Assembly: GCA_007130025.1 (NCBI GenBank)
Contig: SLTF01000445.1
Span: 1 to 6,248, forward strand
Length of the DNA: 6,248 nt
Source: Spirochaetales bacterium
Lineage (GTDB): Bacteria; Spirochaetota; Spirochaetia; DSM-27196; PWMO01
Direction of reading: 5' to 3'
Below the pieces are notes generated by a model. It searched no databases, was not told the origin of the DNA, and was given only the letters and a program-made list of their open reading frames with translations. A program made the position numbers and the translations under genes. Shown one piece after another: positions 1 to 5,741 of this stretch (within the stretch, counting starts at the first letter, position 1; each line of letters starts with the position of its first letter).

Positions 1-316
1 CAGATCCGAGCGGACAGAGCCATCCGCAGAAGAGGGAGCCGGCAATTCCCGCTGCCAGCACCGCTCCAAGGAGCATCCAGAGATCGCTGCGATCCGCCGG
101 CGGGGTTGTACCGGTCAGCAGGCCGGCCGCGGTCTGGGTCATGGCGATGGGGCAGATCCCCTGCAGGTTCGGCCACCAAGAGGGTGCGCTGACGCCTCCG
201 ATTGGCGCCGAGCGCGCCAGAACCATACTCAGCACAAAGATCGCGGCGGCAATCTGCATTGCGGTGCGTACCACCAGCCGCCGATGACTCAAGGTGTTCG
301 CTCTCCGTGGTCTCAT
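1..316 (-). CDS. 4Fe-4S membrane protein, NapH/NosR/CcoG-like, N-terminal part
   Basis: This gene is cut by the left window edge; 105 residues from the start are visible and the frame is open to base 1. The N-terminus is basic and followed by a hydrophobic segment at about residues 14-34. A GICPIA motif (Cys54) follows, then a second hydrophobic segment at about 80-96 ending in the hallmark CGWLCPLG (Cys97, Cys101). In NapH, NosR, CcoG and related polyferredoxins this cysteine motif lies at the end of a membrane helix, before the soluble 4Fe-4S ferredoxin domains. Such proteins pass electrons at the cytoplasmic membrane. The ferredoxin cysteines themselves would lie outside the window. The ATG (316-314) is chosen because a strong ribosome binding site (AGGAGGG, minus strand of 321-327) sits 4 nt upstream. 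The gene follows the small exported cysteine protein by 34 nt, so the two are probably one transcript. The family is clear; the exact subfamily, partner and electron donor are not. Confidence 0.85.
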   Translation of the reverse strand, partial: MRPRRANTLSHRRLVVRTAMQIAAAIFVLSMVLARSAPIGGVSAPSWWPNLQGICPIAMTQTAAGLLTGTTPPADRSDLWMLLGAVLAAGIAGSLFCGWLCPLGS

Positions 317-350
317 TGATCCCTCCTGTGTAGCTCGCGCGTGACGCCGT

Positions 351-803
351 TCATCCCGCTTCAAACAGCAGTGCGCCGCGATACCCGCCACGGGTGCATT
401 CGCGGATCACGTCCACCGTCCATAGGCCCGGCTCTCCAACGCGGAACTCAATTGTGGTGGTGTAACGGGTGGTCCCCACCGGCTGCCAGACAATCTCCGA
501 AAGCAACACCATCGGTTGCGTCTCCCGATTGAGCCGCCAGCGCGCTTCATCGAGCAGGAAGAGCGTGTCCTCCGGCTCGATCCGGCAGTTCCCGTGGTCC
601 TCCCGCATCGCGATGTCAATCCGGTACGTTCGCCCCACTTCCACCGCGGTGGGAGTGTCCGGCGTCAGAGCCACGGAGCCCAATTCACCAATCAACGTGT
701 AGGTGAAGATGCACGCGGAAGCCGGTGCGGCCACGCCAAGAATCATCAGGACCATGAGGGCAGCGATCCCGAGACGCCGGGTAGCCGCTGGTGTTGTGCG
801 CAT
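351..803 (-). CDS. Small exported three-cysteine protein, function unknown
   Basis: A 150-residue protein with a typical signal peptide: a basic start (MRTTPAATRR), a hydrophobic core at about 11-27, then PASAC. Cleavage could be by signal peptidase I after ASA (mature protein begins at Cys31), or Cys31 could be lipidated, since A-S-A-C is an imperfect lipobox. The mature part is predicted to be mainly beta strand and has three cysteines: Cys31 (ACIFTYTL), Cys73 (EDHGNC) and Cys136 (IREC). The odd number leaves at least one not in an internal disulfide and would suit lipidation, metal binding or redox contact. I do not recognise a named family. The ATG at 803 is preferred over the upstream in-frame ATG at 965 because GGGAGGAG (minus strand of 807-814) lies 3 nt upstream, the signal peptide starts there, and the longer version has a junk-like arginine-rich leader. 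It is the first gene of the left operon, just upstream of the Fe-S membrane protein, so a role in that redox system is plausible but inferred. Confidence 0.8.
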   Translation of the reverse strand: MRTTPAATRRLGIAALMVLMILGVAAPASACIFTYTLIGELGSVALTPDTPTAVEVGRTYRIDIAMREDHGNCRIEPEDTLFLLDEARWRLNRETQPMVLLSEIVWQPVGTTRYTTTIEFRVGEPGLWTVDVIRECTRGGYRGALLFEAG

Positions 804-884
804 GTTCTCCTCCCGTGGCCACCGACCGCTGCGGTTCGGTGATCCACATGGCCGTATTCTGAAGCGCTCCTGTGTCGAGCGTGG

Positions 885-911
885 GGAGCCGACGTGAAGA
901 TTGCGTGAAGC
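885..911 (-). promoter_or_regulatory. Left copy of duplicated 27-bp regulatory element
   Basis: Read on the minus strand from 911 to 885, towards the Fe-S operon, this contains GCTTCACG-CAAT-CTTCACG and then GCTCC. The two CTTCACG heptamers (910-904 and 899-893) are perfect direct repeats with an 11-bp period. Heptamers separated by 4 bp are the layout of PhoB/OmpR-family winged-helix response-regulator sites. The element ends 81 nt upstream of the ATG at 803. It matches the right-hand copy at 22 of 27 positions. The regulator family is inferred from spacing alone; the factor is not in the window. Confidence 0.55.
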
Positions 912-974
912 TGCTCTTCTCCTTTGTTCATTGCGCGAAAGGCCTCGCGGACCACCGGCCAACACACTGCGACG

Positions 975-1001
975 GCTTCACGCAACCTTCATATACGCTC
1001 C
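975..1001 (+). promoter_or_regulatory. Right copy of duplicated 27-bp regulatory element
   Basis: On the plus strand, facing the efflux operon, this reads GCTTCACG-CAAC-CTTCATA and ends in GCTCC. The direct repeat CTTCACG/CTTCATA (976-982 and 987-993) again has an 11-bp period; the second unit keeps only CTTCA. The element ends 36 nt before the ATG at 1038, so it lies where an activator site or the -35 region of the efflux promoter would be expected. An alternative reading is that GCAACC (982-987) and TGGTCT (1005-1010), 17 bp apart, are -35 and -10 elements of an ECF-sigma promoter. Neither reading can be settled from sequence alone. Confidence 0.55.
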
Positions 1002-1037
1002 GCGTGGTCTCCTTGCAGCCCCGGTATCGTCGTGCTC

Positions 1038-2561
1038 ATGAAACAGTCACAGATAGTCCGTGCCGGATTGTTCCCATTGCCCCGCGGACGCGCGACAGCG
1101 CCGGCACTCCTGATCATCGCTTTGCTTGTCGTCGTGTCGCAGCCGGCGCTCGCGCTCGATGAACCGCGCCTGCCGGTCACGCTCGCCGATGCACTCGCGG
1201 CGCTGCCCGCAACCGCGGAGATCATCACCGCGCGCTCGGCCTATGAGGTCGCGCGCCTCGAGGCGGTTGCTGCCGGGTACCGCGGCGATCTTCTGTTTTC
1301 GCTCAGCCCGGCGTGGAAACAGTCGTGGCTTTCCGACTCCGACATTGATCCGTATTACGAACTGAGTCTCAGCGCCGGGGCCACGGTTCCCCTGGGGCTC
1401 AGCAGCGCAGACCGCGTGCGACTCGACCGTGCCGTCCAACGGTTGCGCATTGCGGAAGCGGATATGCGAGCAACGACCCTGGACACTGCAAGCGCCCTCG
1501 CAGCGGCCTGGCTGAAGGTTCAGATTGCGGCCCGCGAGATCGCAGTCCTGGACGCAGAGGCTTCCGCGTTACGGATGCAACTCCACGCTGATGAGACGCT
1601 GTTCAGCGCGGGAGAGCTCTCGCTTGGAGAGCTGCTGCGAAGCCGGGACGCCACCCACCGCGCGGATCTGGCCGCGGAGAACGGGCGTATCCGAGCCGAC
1701 TCGGCGGCACTGGACCTGCTGCTTCGGTCGGGACTCCCGATCCAGACCGAACTCGCTGCCCGGCTGATCAGCGAAGCCGCGGACTCCGCACCGGTTCCCC
1801 TGGTGCTCCCACCGATGACGGCATCCCACCCCGATGACGTTGTCGCCCTGCTGAGGCAGGAAGCCGTTTCTCCCACGGGGACCGACGAGCAGCGCCACCC
1901 TCGCATCGCTCGCCAGGACGCGCTGATTCAGATCGCTCTGGCCGACACCGCGGTGTCGCGGGATCCGCTGCTGTCTACCGTGCGAATGGCTCTCTCGTCC
2001 GACGGTCACAGCGGCTCGATCGCGTACTCCTTCCCGCGCCCATCCCTGTCGCTGGGATACACCCATCCGGCTTACGGCATTGGAACCCCGCTCCCGTCCG
2101 GGTCGGGTCGCGACAGCACCGATCAGAACTCCCTTACGCTGTCGGCGGTGTTTTCTCTCGCGGTTGGATCGTCGAGAGATCAGAGCATCGCGGCGGCAAC
2201 GGTAGCGGCGACACAAGAGATGAACCGGCTGGATGGGCTGCTGCGCTCCATGGAAGCTGAACTCTCGGCGCGGTATCGGCAGATACCGGCAGCACAGGCG
2301 GCAGTTGGGTTGGCCTACCAGGCCCGAGCCCGCGCAGAAGCGACCCAGGAAGCGATCGCAGCGCGGTCGCGGCTGGGCATGGTCACCGAGGCCGAGTCCG
2401 CCGTGGCCGCGGCTGCGGTTGCACGCGCCCATCTGAACGTCATTGATGCCGAAGCGGCAGTCTGGAGCGCGACGCTCTCCTATCTCGCGGCGGCATACCA
2501 CCTGGACTCGCTTCCGGTGGATTTTCTCAAACTCTTGTCTGGAGGTTCCCCCGATGCATAA
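1038..2561 (+). CDS. TolC-family outer-membrane efflux channel
   Basis: A 507-residue protein. A signal peptide (hydrophobic core at about 22-36, PALA at 36-39) is probably cleaved after Ala39. The mature part has the two related halves of the outer-membrane efflux protein family, roughly 47-240 and 330-490. Each consists of long alanine-rich amphipathic helices and short beta segments, for example PYYELSLSAGATVPLG (105-120) and NSLTLSAVFSLAVG (364-377). Each half also has the family's glycine turn before the last long helix: FSAGELSLGELLRSRDA (189-205) and RSRLGMVTEAESAVAAAA (443-460). The length fits TolC relatives. Trimers form an outer-membrane barrel with a periplasmic alpha-tunnel that docks on the adaptor. 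The start is uncertain: no good ribosome binding site precedes ATG 1038. GTG 1032 and ATG 924 are in frame, but the signal peptide favours 1038. It is the first gene of the operon, and its stop overlaps the adaptor start by 8 nt. Confidence 0.88.
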   Translation: MKQSQIVRAGLFPLPRGRATAPALLIIALLVVVSQPALALDEPRLPVTLADALAALPATAEIITARSAYEVARLEAVAAGYRGDLLFSLSPAWKQSWLSDSDIDPYYELSLSAGATVPLGLSSADRVRLDRAVQRLRIAEADMRATTLDTASALAAAWLKVQIAAREIAVLDAEASALRMQLHADETLFSAGELSLGELLRSRDATHRADLAAENGRIRADSAALDLLLRSGLPIQTELAARLISEAADSAPVPLVLPPMTASHPDDVVALLRQEAVSPTGTDEQRHPRIARQDALIQIALADTAVSRDPLLSTVRMALSSDGHSGSIAYSFPRPSLSLGYTHPAYGIGTPLPSGSGRDSTDQNSLTLSAVFSLAVGSSRDQSIAAATVAATQEMNRLDGLLRSMEAELSARYRQIPAAQAAVGLAYQARARAEATQEAIAARSRLGMVTEAESAVAAAAVARAHLNVIDAEAAVWSATLSYLAAAYHLDSLPVDFLKLLSGGSPDA

Positions 2562-3801
2562 GCAATCCCGTTCTCGAACCACACGGCCCCGACGGCTGCG
2601 ACTGCTCATCATGCTGATGCTTGTTCTTGGCATCGCCACCCTCGGCGGTTGGAAACTGCTCAATGGTGCATCTTCGGTCGGAGAGAATACTCAAACCGAA
2701 CCAGGGCTGGAGACCGCCGAGGCGGTCGAAGGGACCGTCTCGGTGCGGGTGGAAGCAACGGCGATCGCCGAGCCCTACCTCTCCCGCACGCTGCGAGCGC
2801 CAGGCGGCTCGATAGTCGTCTGGGTTGCCGGCGAGGGAGCGGTGGTCAATGCCGGTGCTCCGCTGGTCCGGTTTGACGACACCGGTCTGGAGCGACAGGA
2901 GTCCCTGGCACGCATCGCGCTTCGTGAGGCGGAGCTAAACCTGGAACGGGCAACCGATGCGCTGGAACGAGCGGTTCGCACCCTGTCCGACCGGCAGGAG
3001 CTCGCAGCGGCCGGCGCAATATCGCGCGATCAGGTAACCGCTGCGCAGGAACAGGTCACGGCCGCCGACTTCGCCCTGCGCTCCGCAGGGCTCACCGCCG
3101 AACGCGCGCGGGTCACTCTGGACACGGCGATTCAGGCTCGTGCGGACGCCGTACTGAGGGCCCCCTTCGATGGTACCGTCCTCTCCGTGTCCGCATCAGC
3201 GGGAGACTGGGTCGGGCAGAATGCCACCCTGCTCACGTTTGGAGACGTTTCGCGACTGCGCTTTCGCGCTGAAGTGGACGAGTACGACATTGCCCGCGTG
3301 GAAGTGGGCCTGCCGGTCACGGTTCGAAGCGATCTGCTGGGCGATCGTTCGCTGGCTGCCACCGTTGAACAGGTCAGCCCCGAAGCGGAAATGGTCAACA
3401 ACATCTCGGTCTTTCGCGTCACGGTCTCGTCGGGGAGTGCCGGTGGGGCGTTGAAGCCCGGGATGCGTGCGGATCTCTCGATCCAGATTGCCGAAGACAG
3501 CGGCATCGTTGTGCCTGCCCGCGCGGTCTCGACCGTTCGCACCCGCAGCTACGTCGACGTGGTCAACGGCGACGAAGTCGAGACACGACGCGTAGAGATT
3601 GGCGCACACGACGGCGTCTCCGTGGTAGTGCTCTCCGGCCTGGAGGCCGGAGAGCTGGTCAAGCTCCCGAGCCGCTCCGGGGTCCTTCCGCCGGCAACCG
3701 CTTCACCGACTCCGACCACGGCTCCCACGGGCACCTCGATCATCCCGATGTCGGTCCCCGGCGGCGGGGGAGGTGGTGGCGGCGGGGGAGCCGCCCGATG
3801 A
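2554..3801 (+). CDS. Periplasmic adaptor (HlyD/MacA-type membrane fusion protein)
   Basis: A 415-residue adaptor that bridges the inner-membrane ABC permease and the TolC channel. Visible parts, in order: a basic N-terminus and one membrane anchor (about 15-36); the first lipoyl half-motif, RAPGGSIVVWVAGEGAVVNAG (81-101); an alpha-helical hairpin (about 110-195) with the AAGAISRDQV turn (152-161); and the second lipoyl half, LRAPFDGTVLSVSASAGDWV (201-220). These are followed by the beta-barrel domain (about 235-312) with LKPGMRADL, and the membrane-proximal domain (about 315-372) ending VLSGLEAGELV. There is no cysteine near the anchor, so it is not a lipoprotein. The C-terminus is unusual: a Pro/Thr-rich linker (about 379-402), then ten consecutive glycines (403-412) and AAR. 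The start at 2554 is supported by GGAGG (2541-2545) 8 nt upstream; it overlaps the channel gene's stop by 8 nt. The substrate is unknown. Confidence 0.9.
   Translation: MHKQSRSRTTRPRRLRLLIMLMLVLGIATLGGWKLLNGASSVGENTQTEPGLETAEAVEGTVSVRVEATAIAEPYLSRTLRAPGGSIVVWVAGEGAVVNAGAPLVRFDDTGLERQESLARIALREAELNLERATDALERAVRTLSDRQELAAAGAISRDQVTAAQEQVTAADFALRSAGLTAERARVTLDTAIQARADAVLRAPFDGTVLSVSASAGDWVGQNATLLTFGDVSRLRFRAEVDEYDIARVEVGLPVTVRSDLLGDRSLAATVEQVSPEAEMVNNISVFRVTVSSGSAGGALKPGMRADLSIQIAEDSGIVVPARAVSTVRTRSYVDVVNGDEVETRRVEIGAHDGVSVVVLSGLEAGELVKLPSRSGVLPPATASPTPTTAPTGTSIIPMSVPGGGGGGGGGGAAR
3760..3790 (+). repeat. GC-rich tandem repeat encoding polyglycine and carrying a ribosome binding site
   Basis: The 13-mer GGCGGCGGGGGAG occurs at 3760-3772 and again at 3778-3790, giving an 18-bp period (six codons, about 1.7 copies). 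The tract encodes the ten glycines at the end of the adaptor. The second copy's GGGGGAG (3784-3790) sits 7 nt before the ATPase start codon, so the same bases also serve as its ribosome binding site. Loss or gain of one 18-bp unit would stay in frame, whereas slippage in either run of five G would not. Confidence 0.75.
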
Positions 3802-4484
3802 TTCACCTCACGGACGTACACAAGCACTACCAGATGGGGCCTACGGTAGTGAGGGCGCTCGACGGCGTCTCGATGTCGGTGGACGCAGGCGAGTTTGTGG
3901 CGATTGTTGGCCCGAGCGGGTCGGGCAAATCAACCATGATGAACATCATCGGCTGCCTCGACAGCCCCGACGCCGGGAGTTACCTCCTTGCGGGTGAGGA
4001 GGCAGCGGAACGGAGCGCCGACGAGCTGGCCGAGATTCGCAATCGAAACATCGGCTTTGTCTTTCAGTCATTCAACCTTCTTCCCCGGGCGTCGGCCGTG
4101 GAGAACGTCGAGCTGCCGCTGATCTATCGGGGCATCTCGGGTCGCGTCAGGCGTCGTATGGCGGAAGCGATGTTGGAGCGCGTCGGCCTGGCAGACCGCA
4201 GTCGTCACCTCCCCGCCGAGCTCTCCGGCGGTCAGCGTCAGCGCGTTGCGATCGCCCGAGCCCTGGTAGGAAACCCGAGCGTTCTGCTTGCCGACGAGCC
4301 CACCGGCGCTCTGGACACCCACACCGGGGAGGAGATCATGACCCTGTTTGAGCAGCTCAACGCCGAAGGCGTCACCGTTGTTCTGGTAACCCACGACCCC
4401 CACCTCGCGAGGCGAGCGGCTCGGGCGATTACCCTGCTTGACGGCAGAGTGACCACGGCAACCGCACTGGAGGTTCGCCCATGA
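3798..4484 (+). CDS. ABC transporter ATPase, MacB/LolD type
   Basis: A 228-residue cytoplasmic ATPase with every expected motif: Walker A GPSGSGKST (38-46), Q-loop Gln90 in FVFQSFNLLP, signature LSGGQ (142-146), Walker B LLADEP (163-168, catalytic Glu167), D-loop GALD (170-173) and H-loop His199 in VTHD. The FQSFNLLP and ADEPTGALDTHTG stretches and the length are typical of the MacB/LolD/FtsE class, whose ATPase pairs with FtsX-fold permeases. It dimerises and powers the permease encoded next. Its ATG overlaps the adaptor's TGA in an ATGA, and the ribosome binding site lies in the adaptor's glycine codons. In MacB proper the ATPase is fused to the permease; here it is separate, an arrangement common in many bacteria. 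Function as an efflux ATPase is inferred from the adaptor and channel genes; LolD-type lipoprotein release is less likely in this setting. Confidence 0.95.
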   Translation: MIHLTDVHKHYQMGPTVVRALDGVSMSVDAGEFVAIVGPSGSGKSTMMNIIGCLDSPDAGSYLLAGEEAAERSADELAEIRNRNIGFVFQSFNLLPRASAVENVELPLIYRGISGRVRRRMAEAMLERVGLADRSRHLPAELSGGQRQRVAIARALVGNPSVLLADEPTGALDTHTGEEIMTLFEQLNAEGVTVVLVTHDPHLARRAARAITLLDGRVTTATALEVRP

Positions 4485-5719
4485 GTACCGGCGCGCAGCT
4501 GATCATGCTGTGGGAGAACATCGCGATGTCGGTTCGCAGCATCGCGGCAAACAAGGGCCGCGCCGTCTTGACCGCCCTGGGCGTGATGATCGGTGTGGGA
4601 TCGGTGATTGCGCTGACCGCGTTGGGAACCGGTGCAGCCGTCTCGGTTGAGGCGCGACTGGGAAACCTGGGCGCCAACCTGATGATCGTCTATTCCGGCC
4701 AGCCGCGGGGAACCGCTCTGGTGCGAACCCGCACCACCAACATCGCCCCGGCGCTCACGATCGACGATCTCGCCTTCATCGATTCCCTTCCCCCCGATCT
4801 TGTGGTGATGACGTCACCGGAATCGTCAATTAACGGCCAGCTCAAGTTCGAGAACCGCAACACCGCAGCGACCGTCATCGGCACCGACACCGACTACCCG
4901 GAGATCCGCAACTTCCGCCCGGTCTTCGGCGACTTCTTCACCCCGGCCGACCTGGAGGGGCGGCGCAACGTCGTTGCCATTGGGGTGCAGGTCTACCGGG
5001 ACCTCTTCCCGGACGGACGCGATCCGCTGGGAACAACGATCCGCATGAACGGGCTTCCCTTTACCGTGGTGGGCATCATGGAGGAGAAGGGAAACCCCGG
5101 CCAGGATGCGTCCGTGCTGATTCCCCTGACGACGTTCCGTCGCTCGCTCTCCGGTTCGGATCGGTACGCGATCATCAACATTCAGGCCGCCTCGCCCGAC
5201 GTGATGTACCAGCTGCAGGAGATCATCGAGACACAACTGCTCGCTTTCCGCCGCCTTCCTTCCATGGAACTGGCTGATTTCTATATCGCCAACCAGATGG
5301 ACCTCATCGGAACGGTGCGCGGGGTGGCAGACACCTTCACCCTGCTGCTTGGTGGGATTGCCGCAATCAGCCTGCTCGTGGGTGGAATCGGCATCATGAA
5401 CATCATGCTGGTGTCGGTTACCGAGCGTACCCGGGAAATCGGCGTGCGGATGGCCCTGGGAGCGAAGGGGCGCCACGTGATGACGCAGTTTCTCACCGAA
5501 GCGGTGATACTCTCGGCCGGTGGAGGACTCATTGGAGTGGGGCTTGGGTACGCCGGCGCGTGGGGTGCCTGGCGCTTTGGGGGGCTTGCCGCCGTGGTCA
5601 GCCCGGAGTCGGTTTTGATCGCGTTTGGCTTTGCGTTGGTCACCGGCCTGTTCTTCGGTGGATATCCGGCGTACCGGGCATCCCGCCTCGATCCCATTGA
5701 GGCCCTGCGATATGAGTAG
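4481..5719 (+). CDS. MacB/FtsX-family ABC permease
   Basis: A 412-residue inner-membrane permease with the four-helix MacB topology. There is one helix near the N-terminus (about 27-49, after SIAANKGRAVLTALGVMIGV), a large periplasmic domain (about 50-283), then three helices (about 284-311, 338-365 and 375-395). The end of helix 2 carries the diagnostic GGIGIMNIMLVSVTERTREIGVRMALGA (301-328, in two adjoining parts), including the coupling segment that contacts the ATPase. The C-terminal GGYPAYRASRLDPIEALRYE is the usual family ending. Length matches the permease half of MacB. The start at 4481 is supported by GGAGG (4469-4473) 7 nt upstream and overlaps the ATPase stop as ATGA. In this family ATP binding moves the periplasmic domain to push substrate into TolC rather than through the membrane. 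Known MacB substrates include macrolides and peptides; the substrate here cannot be read from sequence. Confidence 0.94.
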   Translation: MSTGAQLIMLWENIAMSVRSIAANKGRAVLTALGVMIGVGSVIALTALGTGAAVSVEARLGNLGANLMIVYSGQPRGTALVRTRTTNIAPALTIDDLAFIDSLPPDLVVMTSPESSINGQLKFENRNTAATVIGTDTDYPEIRNFRPVFGDFFTPADLEGRRNVVAIGVQVYRDLFPDGRDPLGTTIRMNGLPFTVVGIMEEKGNPGQDASVLIPLTTFRRSLSGSDRYAIINIQAASPDVMYQLQEIIETQLLAFRRLPSMELADFYIANQMDLIGTVRGVADTFTLLLGGIAAISLLVGGIGIMNIMLVSVTERTREIGVRMALGAKGRHVMTQFLTEAVILSAGGGLIGVGLGYAGAWGAWRFGGLAAVVSPESVLIAFGFALVTGLFFGGYPAYRASRLDPIEALRYE

Positions 5720-5741
5720 CGCGAAAGAGGAGACAGAAACA

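Larger units (their letters stand above)
804..1037. promoter_or_regulatory. Divergent promoter region between the Fe-S and efflux operons
   Basis: These 234 bp separate the start codons of the two divergent operons and must contain both promoters. No convincing sigma-70 pair (TTGACA with a spaced TATAAT) is visible in either direction. The recognisable content is a pair of outward-facing copies of one 27-bp element (911 to 885 and 975 to 1001). A partial third half-site lies at 930-941, and a short GC-rich palindromic stretch lies near the exact midpoint (934-949). The nearly symmetrical arrangement suggests shared control by one regulator. Confidence 0.7.

Noticed and set aside
804..965. Longer N-terminus for the exported cysteine protein, starting at ATG 965 on the minus strand
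   Set aside because: It would place the signal peptide internally, has no ribosome binding site, and would cover the conserved regulatory element. ATG 803 has a strong site and a normal signal peptide.
893..993. Inverted repeats as ends of a small insertion element or MITE
   Set aside because: The whole unit is only about 100 bp, shows no target-site duplication, and the repeats contain internal 11-bp direct repeats that fit a regulator site better.
924..1037. Upstream ATG 924 as the start of the channel gene
   Set aside because: It adds 38 residues that hide the signal peptide and overlap the regulatory element, and it lacks a ribosome binding site.
1569..2663. 364-codon open frame on the minus strand
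   Set aside because: It lies fully antisense to the channel gene and the adaptor start. Its product is arginine-rich without any recognisable domain, as expected from GC-biased third positions.
5720..5741. Terminator between the permease and the LTxxQ-motif gene
   Set aside because: Only 22 nt with a ribosome binding site and no hairpin or T-run, so the genes are treated as one operon.
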